From Ascaphus truei (Eukaryota; Chordata; Amphibia; Anura; Ascaphidae): a DNA stretch of 64,000 nucleotides. The stretch lies in contig CM071570.1 of NCBI GenBank assembly GCA_036426205.1, positions 2,247,997-2,311,996 of the forward strand, given 5' to 3'. The position numbers and the translations under genes are program-made. Below the pieces are notes generated by a model. The model did no database searches. It was given only the letters and a program-made list of their open reading frames with translations, and had not been told where the DNA came from. Positions 42,817 through 55,329 of the stretch are shown here, piece after piece (within the stretch, counting starts at the first letter, position 1; every line of letters begins with the position of its first letter).

Positions 42817-43960
42817 GTAGCCCTGTTTCCTAGTGAACACAGTCTGCTACCATATGCTGTATAACCTGTAGGCTCGCAGGGCCTGAGCCTCCGCCACGGA
42901 GAGCCTGGGGCACGCGTAATAATATGTATAACCTTGTACTTGGTGCAGCGCCTCCACCTGTGATGGCTCCCACCAGAGGGGGAGTGGTTCCTCGCAGGAC
43001 ACTTGTATATCACTCCACACAGCATGTAAAACAAACGGATGACTTTACTATATATATCATAGGCAGTGTATATATATAGACACACATACATATATAGATC
43101 TATATATATATATATATCAACAGGTGTCCCTCTCTAGAGGAGACATTATCTACTGCGTCTCGCAGGACGCTACCACCTCCACCGGGTGACCCCACCCCAT
43201 GTCCAATAACCCCAAACAATATGTCCCCCACCCTCAAGTGAGATAATAGATCTATATGGGTGACTGCGCAGCCACTATGTCCCGTGTGAATATAGTATGA
43301 TATCGTTGGTGCACTTGGTGATGGTTACCTACTGGGCACTCCTGTACCCGGGCCTGCCAAGGATCTTCACAAAGGATCAGATGCGACTGGATTCAGCAGT
43401 AGCCGTCCGGGGCGATCCCACCCAGATGGCTGAGCCCAGACCTCCGCTAGATATGTACTGTCTCTATACTTTGTCTCTGAACTGGCACAGTAAGGGGAAC
43501 TGGAACCTGTCTGGGGCCAATCCCTATCTCCGCTCCACTCTACAGGGACTCCGGGTCTAACTGGGCCGGGGTATAAGGCCTAGGTAGGGGCTGGGTGCCT
43601 CCCTACACCTGGAGCTCCGTCTCCTTCCTCCGTCGGCTAGCTCTGAGCAACGTGCGCGCCCGTGCAACCCTATCTCCCTTCCTCCCGATATTCCAGCCAC
43701 CCGATTGGTTCCCTGGTGTCACATGGTCTCGCGGTGGCTGCTGGGACTCGTAGTCCCCTACGCTCCACCGTATAGGAACTATTCCTCCTTCGCGGGCTTT
43801 GGCAGCTATGCCCGCGCATGCACGACCTCTGCTCCCTAGCCAGCAACCAATATGGCGGCGCCCTGAAATCGCGGAACATCCGATATACCGGAGCGTCCCC
43901 TGCCCTGCTGCAACCCTCCCATCAGACAACACAATGCGACAGAGGGGAGCCCGGCTACAT
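42817..43960 (+). mobile_element. Family A LTR-like repeat, copy A3
   Basis: It starts TGTAGCCCTGTTTCC. Landmarks are CCTCCGCCACGGAGAGCCTG, CAGCGCCTCCACCTG at about 42949, CCTCGCAGGAC, GGTGCACTTGG at about 43306, AGGCCTAGGTAGGGGCTGG, GCTGCTGGGACTCGTAGTCC at about 43737 and ATATGGCGGCG at 43850. A TA microsatellite lies at 43090-43115. The copy runs directly into an L2 3' fragment. Confidence 0.6.
43808..43860 (+). promoter_or_regulatory. NRF1-like and YY1-like motifs in A3
   Basis: CCCGCGCATGCACG at about 43810-43823 is a partial NRF1-type site. AATATGGCGGCG at 43849-43860 is a good YY1 match. Order and spacing resemble copies A1 and A2. Confidence 0.4.
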
Positions 43961-44220
43961 CCTCCCCCCTGTGGATTCGCCCTCTCCCGCCTTAAACCTT
44001 TCTCACTGACTGCCCCACACCTCTGGAATGCCCTTCCCCTCAATATCAGAGTAGCACCCTCTTTATCCACTTTTTAAGACCCACCTGCTTAAGGAAGCAC
44101 ATGTGTAGCTCCATGGCTGATAACTAACACCTCATACATAATGCTTGGCTCCTGCAGACGCCCTTACCAGAACGCCCTCCTACTGTCTCTGCAACTTAGT
44201 GGGGTATCCTAGTTTTGGTT
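43961..44220 (+). mobile_element. L2 LINE 3' fragment
   Basis: The frame reads RLKPFSLTAPHLWNALPLN, matching the C-terminus of the L2 at 55330-57415, followed by similar 3' sequence (ACCCACCTGCTTAAGGAAGC, GCTTGGCTCCTGCAGACGCC). Confidence 0.8.
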
Positions 44221-44561
44221 ATTGTCCATAATGTTAATAACGCTGCAACCTGTTTCTGCAAACCACATGTGTGCATTTCATTGATAAAGGGTGGTTATGG
44301 AGGGGTTTCAGTACGCACCACCTTACCCCCCGAAGGGTTGACTTATAGGTAAGTCATGATTTTGGGTTTTCCTCATACCGGAGGGAGGCGTCAGAAGAGA
44401 TGTGTAGAAGCTTTAATTCAGTGTTTCCAGGATGGCGTGCCTCCAGGTAAGTAATCAGCAAAACCACGATCCAGACAGGAACCGGAGCACAGCCTCACCA
44501 ATGTAATGTGGGACACGAGAAAATCGTTCAAAGCTTAAAAGAACATAAGGACAAAGTCCTG
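44221..44561. other. Unassigned sequence
   Basis: No gene or repeat recognised between the L2 fragment and a small palindrome. Confidence 0.35.
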
Positions 44562-44665
44562 ACAGGCACTCTGACATGTTTCACGCACAGGGCGCTTTGA
44601 TAAAGCTTTGATAGGAAGCTTTGATAAAGCGCCCTGTGCGTGAAACGTCAGAGTGCCTGACATAT
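44562..44665. repeat. Palindrome with hammerhead-like box
   Basis: GACAGGCACTCTGACATGTT..CACGCACAGGGCGC pairs with GCGCCCTGTGCGTGAAACGT..CAGAGTGCCTGAC around a loop of about 10 nt. Each arm has GATAAAGC, a hairpin and GAAACGTC, the same layout as in the 21-kb palindrome. The CUGANGA box is degraded. Confidence 0.6.
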
Positions 44666-44726
44666 CCAGTCCGGTAATGTCTATTTTTCAGGATAAATAG
44701 TTATGTCTTTTGCACCTCTTGCTCAT

Positions 44727-45517
44727 TGTCACACTTGCCTCTGATCCGCGCGGAGACCGACTCAGGGAAGCACCACGGGGCAGAGTCATGCGCCCACGCA
44801 CTGCCAGGGCAGTGCAGGCGCAGCGGCGTGATGGCAGAGCTCCGCGAGACGCATCGCGCACGCGCACGGGTTGCTCGGCAACCAGGAAGCAGGAGAACGT
44901 GAGGGAGCTGCTGGAGCCTCCCACAGGCGGAGACTTGCTGAGTAAACCGCATGACGTCATCACGTTGCGACGCGCATCGCGCACGCGCGCGGGTTGCCCG
45001 GCAAACAGACCTAGCATCAGGAAAGCCTAATTGCAAGCTGTTTTTGATCAGTGTCTCTCTGACACCATTGGTGGACCAGTACACACCCCTGCAAGGTAAT
45101 TGGACCCTTCCCACATATATACCTGCTTCTGCCTGTCCTTGATTGCTGAGCATAAACTCCTGTTTATGCATTGTGCTCACCGCTGCTGTCTAGTTTTGTC
45201 TTGAACTTTGTCTGACCTGTTTGACCCTGCCTGTTACTTGGATTTCTACACTCTCCAGCACTTTGACCCCGGCTTCGTTACTCGACTACTCTACCTTCTA
45301 TTACCCAGGACCTTGGCTACGAAACTCTACCTACCCGGACTCTCCAACCCTGGAACACGGCAAGTACCCTGACTACCCTGACCTCTCCAACCCTACGACG
45401 CGGTACGACTAGGACTACGCATTCCGGACAGGACTGCGTGGTTGTGGGTCGGTGCCTATCAATCCCCACCTCAGCCCCGCGGTCTTCCGTCCTGTTTGTG
45501 GTGAGCGCAGCGTGACA
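44727..45517 (+). mobile_element. Solo LTR with CTCAT target duplication
   Basis: This 791-bp element begins TGTCACAC and ends GCGTGACA, with TGTCAC and GTGACA as terminal inverted repeats. The perfect 5-bp direct repeat CTCAT flanks it (44722-44726 and 45518-45522). The C-rich 3' half with repeated CCTGACTACC-type strings is typical of Gypsy LTRs in amphibians. No internal coding region is present. Confidence 0.9.
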
Positions 45518-45522
45518 CTCAT

Positions 45523-46979
45523 ACAGTGTGTGTGGTATGAACTGATTTGTCTAATCACAACGGTGACACATCCATTTGTTACTCTTATGAATTGCTGTCA
45601 GATCCATAATTTCTTATATTTAATAAAGCTCTCCAACTACAGTATGTGGTGACCTGTTTGTCACCTCTCTCTGGGACGCACAGGGGGAATCTTAAGAGTG
45701 TTCCAGTTTCTTTGAGGCTGACAGCTCAGGATCTGGCTATAGTCCCCAGCCTTCTAAACGACACACACGTCACTGTTAGTGGGCCATAAGTGGTATCCTC
45801 CCCAATTAACCCGCTTTGTAGATCAGCACAGGAACGGTCTTGAACTGCCATAAACATGTTTTGTATTTTTAAAGAAACTGTAACCACATCGACCCCCGAA
45901 GCAGCAGATTGATTAAAATACTTGATATTCCACGTGATTTTTATTACAGCAGATGTTACAGAGTCTACAATTATCTATTGTTTCCTTTACAGGCAAGTTA
46001 GGATCTCTGAGGAAACGCAGGCAATAAAGCAGCCCCTTTTACCAGGCATACTAAGCACTTTATTTTTTTTTAAACTTGCAATTGATCAGCATTCCTTAGA
46101 AAATGCCAATAACCATTTTAAAGTAACAAATGCATGTATTTATATCCTGTGAAATATGGATATTTTCCTTTTCTTCAATTCTGCAAAATGTATGCACTTC
46201 AGCTATTTATATTTAACTGTTTGATTAATAATGGCCTTATAAATATTTTACCAATACAGGATAAAAATGGTAAAACCCATTCACAGAATGACTTACCATG
46301 TAAATGTTTACATTTGAGAACACTATTTGCAATGACTGTACTTACACACGTGTAGTCTTATGGTCAGAGGTGCCCGTCAGAACCTTGCAAGTTAGCAGGA
46401 GTGCTGGGGTGAGGTCACCACCATGTTTTTAGTAGCAGGGGCAGTCTCTGTTGTCAATGTGGGGACCAGGAACAGGGTGCATTCACTAGCCTCAGCGGAT
46501 ACTTTGAGGAACATGAATATATTGCAGTTAGTTTGGCTGCTTCAGTCTCTCTCCTGGAGGCTGGGAGGCAAATGCTGCTCCCCAATATACAATTCGGGAT
46601 AGACTGCCCCCCACATGTTGCAGCATCGGAGGATCTAATGGGACACTGACCCCATCTCACAGTTAAGGACTCAATGTTATTATACCTGTGTGTCATTTAA
46701 AGTTGGTAACTGGCTTACAAGCCAATATTGCAGATAGGGATATGCGTGAATTAGGCTCCTGACAGGAGTAGATGTTTCATTTTATGATTTTGTTCTTAAA
46801 GTGACGGTGTTTAAAACTGTGTAGTTTCACTAATGGAAGAATAAACCGCTGAAGGTTGAGGGCTGAGTGCCCCTTCTGTGTATACACGTGTTTGTCCCCC
46901 TTTTATACAAACCATACCCTAGAAGACTGTGTCAGGAAGAGCCTGGGCAAGCGGCAGCGCCACATAAAGGGAGCAGTTT
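45523..46979. other. Unassigned sequence
   Basis: AT-rich with short chance frames. No gene or element termini found. Confidence 0.4.
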
Positions 46980-47060
46980 GCCACATTATGTATGTCTTTA
47001 TTTATATAGCGCCATTAATGTACATAGAGCTTCACAGCAGTAATACACGCGACAATCATA
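46980..47060 (-). mobile_element. L2-type 3' tail, antisense
   Basis: ATGTCTTTATTTATATAGCG and CCATTAATGTACATAGAGC are the reverse complement of the L2 tail at 57365-57410. A short LINE or SINE tail remains. Confidence 0.7.
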
Positions 47061-48364
47061 TAACACAAATAATAGAAATAATAGATCATGGGAATAAGTG
47101 CTTCAGACATTCACCAACCACGACGTATTTATCCCCTTTGCCTCTCACTATCACCCTCTCTTCCTCACTCGCTCTCCCTCCTCCATCTCTTACACCCCCT
47201 CTCTCCTCTTTCCCCCCCCACCGCTATCACTCAATTATCCACTCTCACTCAATCCCCCCTCAATTCCCCCATCCTCACACTGATTTTCCCCTCCTTCCCT
47301 GGCCACACACCAATTCCCACACTCACACTGACCACACAACCTCCCCCCCCCCCCCAAATACACACACAATACCCACTCCCAATACAAAACTACACCTCCA
47401 AAATAGACACCACTACCCCCCTAAATACAGACACCACTACACCCCCCAAATACATTCACCACCACCACGCCCCGAAATACAATTACCAAACCCCCCCCAA
47501 TACAATGTATCACCACCCCCCAAAATACAATTAACCCTCACAAGTACAATTACCACTTACCTCTGGTTGCTGCTGCGGCGCCGCCCCTGCTCTCCCCATC
47601 TGCTGCTGCCTCTCTCCACACCGGGCTTCCCTCCCACTATTGCATGTCAGAAGCAGGGCCTGAGTTCCAGGTGCACTCAGCTTCTGGCGGGAGAGAGAGG
47701 AAGGCGTGGAAAGAGGCAGGCAGCAGCTGGGGCCTGACGGCAGCAATCAGAGCTCTGGCAGCTAGCCTCACTGGCTGACTGGGCCCCCCACAGCTATTGG
47801 GACTGGGACACTTGTCCCGGCTCTCCCCTCCCCTCTCCCCCCAGTTGGCGACCCTGCCACAACAATTCCTCAAGTTTTGCAGTGATAAGCTTTGGTGACA
47901 TGCTGTCTTCCTGTCCCACTTCCTGGCTGATCCTTATCTTGCTCGAATCTTCTAAAGGTTGCCTGGAAGTTGGTCCAGAGGTCGGCCCACCATCCGCATT
48001 TGGCTGTCGGGCCCCAGCTCTCCCCCCCTGCAGCGGTCTAGCCTCTCCTGCAGTGGTTACGGAGCATCAGGTGCTGGATCTCTTACTGTAGCCTATTGGG
48101 GAACCTGATGCTTCCAGAGGGAGATCCGGATGTGTAAGGGAGTGACCTGATTGTAGGGGACAACTTGTGAGGGGAGTTTTGGAGAAAAACATGAGCATTT
48201 TCTTCCTATGTCAAAGTATGAAGGTGACCACTCTGCACCATCATATGACCGGAGAGGTGTCACTAGGAGACATTAGGGAGCAGGTATATGATGCACAGAT
48301 AGCCTACTCATTAAACGGGTGCAAGTTACAAAGACAGCACTCTCCTGGCCTTCAATAAATTGGG
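47061..48364. other. C-rich low-complexity tract and unassigned sequence
   Basis: 47110-47560 is a C/A-rich tract of imperfect AAATACAATTACC- and CACCACTACCCCC-type repeats. It opens long frames that are not genes. Near 47804 the GGGACACTTGTCCCGGCTCT block also seen at 15349 appears. The rest is unassigned. Confidence 0.5.
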
Positions 48365-48440
48365 TGTTTATTTTCAAGTGATCGACGTTTCAGTCCAAAT
48401 TGAGAAGAGGCCCACAGTTACCGGAACGTCAATCACTTTA
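48365..48440. repeat. Small palindrome with GACGTT boxes
   Basis: AAGTGATCGACGTTTCAG pairs with CCGGAACGTCAATCACTTT across about 30 nt. It is the same general type as the palindromes at 21.1 and 44.6 kb. Confidence 0.5.
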
Positions 48441-48519
48441 CAATAAACACTTACGTTTTTGAAGGCCATGAGTACCTTTGTAACGTGCATCTGATTTGCC
48501 TGAGATTCCTCTGTATTAA

Positions 48520-48732
48520 CACGTAGAAATAAAGGAGGGTGAGGGCATAAGTAGTATGATGCCTTTTATTGGACCAACAAGTAGTCGATATGTTACAAGC
48601 TTTCCAACCTGTCAGGATCATTGTCCTCCGATGAAGGAGCCCGAGAGGTTTGAAAGCTTGTAACAAAGTATCAACTACTTGTTCATCCAATAATAGGTAT
48701 CATACCCCCTACTCCCTCCTTTGTTACTACAT
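48520..48732. repeat. Inverted repeat with 90-bp arms
   Basis: The left arm (TATGATGCCTTTTATTGGAC, CAACAAGTAGTCGATATG, TTACAAGCTTTC) pairs with the right arm (GAAAGCTTGTAAC, TATCAACTACTTGTTCATCC, AATAATAGGTATCATA). The loop contains CCGATGAAGG followed by TTTGAAAGC, one mismatch from a hammerhead CUGAUGA plus GAAA core. Confidence 0.7.
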
Positions 48733-49018
48733 GGAAGAAAGGACCATCACGGCTCCACCCATGTTTTCTCGGTATTAACAGTATTAACATGCACCCACGG
48801 CAGTAAACACGACTCCTCTTCCTGCTACACATTAAACTGCCATAGATTCCGCGCAGAGGAAGACTGACAGTATCGTACAAATCGATCTTCTCGCCGTTTT
48901 AAAAAAGAATTCCATATGCAATAAAAATTTGCTGCTAAAGAAATCTCGTTTGCATGAAGTTTTGAAGGCAAAACTGTTGCGTTTCTGAGCTATAAAAGAC
49001 TGTTCATATTCAGAAGTT

Positions 49019-49345
49019 TCAACAAAGTATCCGGCCGCTCCTCCTCCTCTTACCGTGCACCTCACAACTGGAACAACCTACCGGAGACTCTCACAGCCGC
49101 CACCAGTCTAAGTTCTTTCAAAACTAAAGCTCAAATTTTAACCTGGTCTGTAACTGTTACATACGCCTATAACATATTATCTCTAACTGTGCATGGAATG
49201 TCTTGTATATAATGTATAACTGTGCTCACTTAATGTAACCATGTATCGGTCATCACAACTCTGTGCCCAGGACATACGTGAAAACGAGAGGTAACTCTCA
49301 ATGTATTACTGCCTGGTAACACATTTTATAAATAAATATAAGAGG
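49019..49345 (+). mobile_element. LINE 3' fragment (same family as 21760)
   Basis: NKVSGRSSFSF-type coding remnants, CTGGAACAACCTACCGGAGA, then CTCAATGTATTACTGCCTGG and an AAATA tail match the 3' end of the LINE at 22790-23132. Confidence 0.85.
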
Positions 49346-49974
49346 ATTTGTTTCTGGTCACAAGTTAAAAAGGATAACGGGTGGTGTGGGTGTAATAGGG
49401 AGAGAGGAGGTTAGCTCATTCTCTCTCCTTCCTAAACACAGCAACTTGTTGCAGGGATACAGGCCCCAGAGGTTTGCCAGCGAGGGCTGCTGCAGGAAAG
49501 TCTTAAGGGACAGAGAGGTCTGTGGGGACGAGGCACAGGAGTGTGCTGGTTACGGAGGAAGTAAAAACAACAAGTGACAATGATACAAAAGCAGGAAAGG
49601 AACATCGGTCAGTGTGAAATATTAACGAGGTATTTAATGTGCAGCTGGTGTGTGTGTGTCTCCTCCAGCCTGTACCATTGTTTGCATTATGTATCCTGAC
49701 CGCACTTCTCCTGCTGTAGGTGTCAGAGACAATGTGGTCCATGGGAGGTAGAACTGATATCATCCCTCTGAGTCACAGGCACCACTGGTTCCTTATAACA
49801 GGATCAGGACGATAGCAATGGTAAAAAGGGGATAAGGGTGCTGAAGAAATGGGATCTCTGCAGTATTCCAGAATATTGAAACAATGAACTCCTTAGTGGG
49901 AATGAATAGTATGAATTCACAGTCCTGAAACATCACGTGATTACAGTGTGACAAATATCCCCTATCCTGGAACC
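49346..49974. other. Unassigned sequence
   Basis: No gene recognised. Its right edge abuts the BEL-LTR-like block, so part of it may be LTR. Confidence 0.3.
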
Positions 49975-50052
49975 AGGGGTCACGTGTGATGTATGAATAG
50001 CTCCGGTTAGCTTAACTCAAGTCTTCCCTCTTCCAAAGCACAACAAGTCCTT
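49975..50052 (-). mobile_element. BEL-LTR-like block shared with 25864-25942
   Basis: GGGGTCACGTGTGATG, then CGGTTAGCTTAACTCAAGTC and TTCCCTCTTCCAAAGCA, match the outer end of the BEL leader. This is probably a second, fragmentary LTR of that family. Confidence 0.55.
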
Positions 50053-51730
50053 TTGTATATACACTGTGTAAGGATGTGGTAGGAACCTCATACGTGTGTT
50101 CAGTGTGTGTTCAGTTGGTGTTTGATTCTGTTCAGTGAGAGGCATGTGGAGTGTCTGCAATGTGCCAAAGCAGAGTGAGACACGCAGTGGCTGATGCAAT
50201 AGCTGAGCTGTGTGTCTGTGCAGATTAAGGCAGAGAGGCTCCGTGGAGAAACTACAACTCCCATGAGCTCCTGGGCAGTCACCTGATGTAAAGAACCAAT
50301 GAGAGGCCAGGATTCTCAGGCAGGGAGAAAGAGATACAGTTCGCGGGCTTAGGAACGGCAGTTGGAGCTGGGAGCAGGAAGGGGGAGGAAGGGTGTAGGG
50401 AGCAAGTGGCTCCTACACCAGGTAAGCCATCCCCAGATCCCAGGCAGGCCCCAATCCCCACCAGGGTAGGGGGTAAGTACTGAGGGATGGCCCCTTGGTT
50501 AGGGACCCTGCACTTGCTGGTAGTGCTGTGAGTGCTGACAAGTAGGCACAGGATGTGTGTGCAGTGTAGCTGCAGGTATCCGTGTGAGTGCAGTGGGTTG
50601 CTGCAGGTATCCGTGTGAGTGCAGTGGGTTGCTGCAGGTACGGTGTGAGTGCAGTGGGTTGCTGCAGGTACCGGTTGAGTGCAGTGGGTTGCTGCCGGTA
50701 CCGGTTGAGTGCAGTGCGGTTGCTGCAGGCAGTGCGGTTGAGTGCAGTGCGGTTGCTGCAGGTACTGTGTGAGTGCAGTGTAGCTGCAGGTACAGTGTGA
50801 GTGCAGTGCGGTTGCTGCAGGTACCAGGTTGTGTGCAGTGTAGCTGCAGGTACAGTGTGAGTGCAGTGCGGTTGCTGCAGGTTCGGGTTGAGTGCAGTGC
50901 GGTTGCTGCAGGTACTGTATGAGTGCAGTGTGTTTGCTGCAGGTTTAGGTTGAGTTAGTCAGGGGATCCGGGAGGTGAAGGGAGAGGTAGTGTGGGTGCA
51001 GGGGGTCAGTGACCCACCTGCATAGGACAGGCTACCCCGTAGGCCCCTAGGAGTGTTCCCTCAAGTCACCAAAGGTTGCGGTGCTGCAGGGATGGCCATA
51101 GTGGTAGCGAGCATCACCCTTACTGTGTAGACAGCTAGGGACAAAGGGATGAGCGTGCGGAGCAGGCTTGCTGGCGAGTCGTCTGGGACCAGACGGCTGG
51201 ACATTGAGACCCAGGAGGCAGACCGCTAATTCATCTGACCCCTTGCGAAGAGGTACCTGTCACCGCCGTGACCGGAAGGTACTATAACAACAAGTGCACC
51301 AACACCGGTCAACAGGCGCTGATCCCGCGCTAGGCTAAACTCTTTAGGAACACTGAGCGAGTGGTTAAAGAACTGAGCCTATACAATATACTATACATGG
51401 ACACGGTGTGTGGGGCACGCGGTGAGGGGATGGAGACATTGCTCCTGATGAGTGGGCAGCCACTAAGATTATACCGTTAGAGTATAAGTACATGTTATGT
51501 GTTATTGCTACGTTGCATTATTACAGTAAAAACCAGTTACAATCATAAGGTGTTGTATGTTTCTTGCCCAGGGGAATCTTACGTCACGGGGATCCTGGGT
51601 AAGTGGAGGCGCTGCGCTAAGGAAATGTGTAAGTGTTACCCCAGGCTCCCAGCTAGCGGAGGCTCAGATCTCCTGGAGCCGCAGGTGTCGTACAGTGACC
51701 AGTAGTTCCTTTGGGAGGGTTCAGAAAAAG
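50053..51730 (-). mobile_element. Family A LTR-like repeat, inverted copy A4 with internal minisatellite
   Basis: Read as reverse complement, landmarks appear in family A order: GCGCCTCCACTT at about 51612, GGTGCACTTGTTG at about 51290, ACTCCTAGGGGCCTACGGGG at about 51045, CACTGACCCCCTGCACCC at about 51005 and AGGAGCTCATGGGAGTTGTA at about 50260. It is longer than the other copies mainly because of about 400 bp of 31-bp repeats. The 50060-50240 portion is less certain. Confidence 0.45.
50548..50965. repeat. 31-bp minisatellite, about 13 units
   Basis: The unit GTGTGAGTGCAGTGGGTTGC followed by TGCAGGTATCC repeats with GTGCGGTTGC and GTGTAGC variants, including shorter units. Confidence 0.92.
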
Positions 51731-54700
51731 GGCTACAACTGTACTACAAATAAAAAGCTAAACCAATAACACAACATATCTAAGGAAGTATGTGGGCTGC
51801 TTTGGGCCTTGAGCACATGCCTGGTTTTGCTCATTCCTAGAAGCACCTCTGCCTATGGGATTCTTTGTGGGAATGTCAGTTATGCACTAAAGTGCTCCCA
51901 TATCCCCTCACACCCTGTGGGGGTCGTGTAAATAAAGCTTAGCTCAGGGTCCCTTCTGTAAACACAGGGCCCTATAGCTAGAGGTCTGGATCTCCGAGGC
52001 ATATGGAGGCTGACACTCCATCACGCACGGGTGTGATGGGAAATTCCTGCGGGCGGGGAAGTGGCAGCTGGTTATTCTTTCAGTGGGTTATATAAACATG
52101 GCAGCTGCCCAACACATGAAGACGTCTTAACGCTGGGGCAGCCAGAAGGAACACAAACACATGGGCTGTTTCCTCTGGCCGGGTAGGGGTTAAAAGTGCA
52201 GCCCAATTTAATAAACTATTTTTTATTCAATATAATTTTTTTGGTCAAATCCCCTCTTTTTTATATTCTGATCAAACAGTAAGTTTGTAAAAAAACAAAA
52301 ACAAAAAAAACCAACCATTTTTCCCATCGGATAAGTATAAAATAAGATGTTATAACAACTGGGAATAGCAACTTTTGATACATATTTTGGCTCTTTTCTT
52401 AGCTTTGGGGTTATGAAGAAAATAACGTGAATTATAACGGGAAATACCTAAAATAAAATCTGACGCTGGTTCCCCCCTCTGTATAATCTGAAATGTTGAT
52501 AAAGGACCCGGTAACCCGCCTTATGCCATTAAAATGTATTCACACCCCTGCAGAGGCAGAGAAGATGGTGGGACACCCACACAGTGGGGCCTATTTATTT
52601 AAAGAGGGTGTGCGAAGCCATAAGTGACGTGGGACATGACCGCAAGGCCAAGGCTCCCCCCGTCTCCCTTACCCTGTGATGCGCCGGAGGAGGGAGTGAT
52701 CCGGCTAGGGGATAAAGGCACGCGCTGGGGAGGGAAATCCTTCCACGCCACATACAGCGTTTTTGGTCCTCGCGCTGCTCCGGTTAGAGTTTGTCCCTGC
52801 AGGCCTCATGACATTTTCTGGAGCTCGTGCAGCGTCTGGCGACGTTCTAGACTGCAGCAGCTCTGGGGGCTGTTTGGTGCAATGGGGGCCTCCATGGCCA
52901 CTTCCTCAGCGGGACCACATGGTGCGGAACCGGAGCATCACTCAGGTCAGCGTGTTAAGCCTCCTACAAGGTTCTGCCCAGACTGGGAAGCGAGGGGGGC
53001 GGCGGAGGCTTTAGCGAGCGGCAGTTGTGCTCCGTTTGCTGCCGGGGGGGGGGAACCATGTGACAGGGGTCGGTGTGGCGCTTGCATTGGCGTGCTAGGC
53101 TCCCAGAGAGGACCAACCTGGTTTGTAAGCATGTGGTGTCGGCTGCAGGAGGCAAAGCTGGATGGCAACTGGCCCATCAGTGGGTAAGTGAGCCCTGGGC
53201 CTTAGGGTAACTAATTCCTCGACCCCCCGTCCCCCTTTAACATCAACGTTAGAGGAGGGGGATGCTGGAAGGGAGGCCATTACTGGCTCCCTAGATGGAG
53301 TTGAGCTGCGGCCTATTGGGTTACCTCAGGGAGGTGGGTCAGTCACCATAACCATTTAGTACAGATCTTCTGACCAACCGTGCGCTACCCAATAAATTAC
53401 AGGTGATGGTGAGCGTGGTTAAGCATAGTTGAGGTGTGGGCTTAAGTGGCTTGTGCAAGGTGAATGTGAACACATTCCTAAGACAAAAGTCATGTGAACT
53501 CTCATCTCCTAAAGCCAAAGCGAGGAATGTGTGACCGAATTTCCGTGTCTATGGAACAGTGTCAGGGCATTAACTGTTCGCATGCCGTGTGGCATGAGGT
53601 GCCCGGTTTCCATTACGACGCTGCCCGCCCCCCGCTAGCGGAGCTGTGCTTTAGTTTGTCTCACAGCTCATTCTGCAGGAGGCACAGATATGCGGATAAG
53701 CTGCAGAATTTGATATTTTAATTATCTGCTCGTTATCTGCACTGTTTTCTCTTTTGTGCCCAAAGCATTTGAGACACAATCTGGTTCTGACTGCAGTTCC
53801 ATGCGATATACACATTGTGTTAGCAAATAACGCAAACTCACAGTTAATGGTAACCATTAAAGTGCAAGGTTGTATAACGCCGGGAAAGTCACAGCAGGAA
53901 ATCTCACCTTCTTCAGGGCGCAAACTGAAGATTTTGCTCAGAGATGTATAGGCCTCAACACCAATACCCTGAAAAAGCAGCTCCCCCTATCCCCCCCCCC
54001 CCCACTCGCTTTCTCTTGCTTCTCTATCTCTGTTGCTGCCAAAACAATAGTAACCGGATGGTCATGTAACTAAAAGTAGCAGTTCCCCCAAATATCCCAC
54101 CGGAGATCGTGCGTTGTCCCCCGGAGATCGTGCGTTGTCCCCCGACCCCCCCTGGATCCCTAGATATTTGTATTTTTAATTGTGCCATTTTTGACACCCA
54201 AAAAACTACAACTACGTTATGGCTGCCAGACTACATACACACGCGGGAGTGACGTTGTTGCTGTTTCGATTGGCTGCGGCGCCCAAGCCCTGACCCCAAA
54301 TATGTCACGCTGCTGCCATTTTGTGTCTGCCGGTAACATATTTTTGCCAGATGATGGAGCAGTAGAGTCAGCGGGTCGCTGGATGAAGCGGGGTCACTGA
54401 CCCGCTCCACGGGGAGCTTACACGGAGAATAAGAAACTGACACTGGAATTAGTGTCCTTTACACCAATATAATATATATTACCCCCGTTTAACAATAACA
54501 GTGTGCACAGCATCAATAGGGGGTTTCAAATACCGGTTCACATCCCATAGAGCTTACACTTTAATTGTCACAGACAGAAAAATGACCACTGTATCTCTAT
54601 CTATTGTATCTATATATCCCTATTGTATGTAGCAATCAACCTATCTACCTTTATTCATCCTACTCTACTTTTGCGTTAATATTTTATTACTTTAACATAT

Positions 54701-55329
54701 AAACTGTAGTAACACAAAAGTAGAAATACAAATACTGTTTATTTCCAAAGCAGCAGAATGGTTTTTTTTAAACAAAATTCAAATGTACATTTCATTCTCG
54801 TTATCAGCGGTCTGATTCACTCTCTGGAGAGGGTCAGGGTCTCTGGATAAAACATATAGACAATCTTCTCTCATACTGTTCCCCCTCACTCCAAATATAC
54901 ACCACGTTTTGCGGTGATTTGGGAGACACGTTGAATGTTTCATTGTTCAGGGAGTCTTTATATTGTGTCTGTGATCATTTGGTGAAGGTAAACCTTCGGG
55001 ACATTTATTTTGCTCCTATTGTGCTTTATTTTCCCGTTTGCTCCATTATACAGTATTTGCACTAGGGACATATTAGGACATTCATACGGTTACAGTATAT
55101 ATCTCTGATGTTCTCTGATACCTTCACTGGAGAAAACAACCTTATTATTGCCCATAACGCAGACGGCAGGATGAAAGGCTGGATTCCTGCAGGGACCGCA
55201 CACCTGCGCCACGGAGAGATGAATCGCCAGAGTTAACTCTTCTGGTGCTTCCTCGCTGTTTATCATCATAATGTACTCAAGGGAGTCGGGGTGCTGTATG
55301 CATGCAGGCTGGGTGTTGGTGAGCACTCA
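51731..55329. other. Unassigned 3.6 kb
   Basis: This is the longest stretch without a recognised element. It holds an A-rich tract near 52285-52315, a GC-rich section (52620-53180) whose open frames look like composition effects, a 21-bp direct duplication (CCCGGAGATCGTGCGTTGTC) at 54099-54140 and AT-rich sequence to 55100. If a host exon lies in this window it could be here, but I see no convincing splice-bounded frame. Confidence 0.4.

Noticed and set aside
46856..47737. 293-codon proline- and threonine-rich frame
   Set aside because: It is driven by a C/A low-complexity tract; no domain or splice context.
52624..53187. 187-codon frame in a GC-rich stretch
   Set aside because: No family, motif or splice signal pattern; GC content alone can open it.
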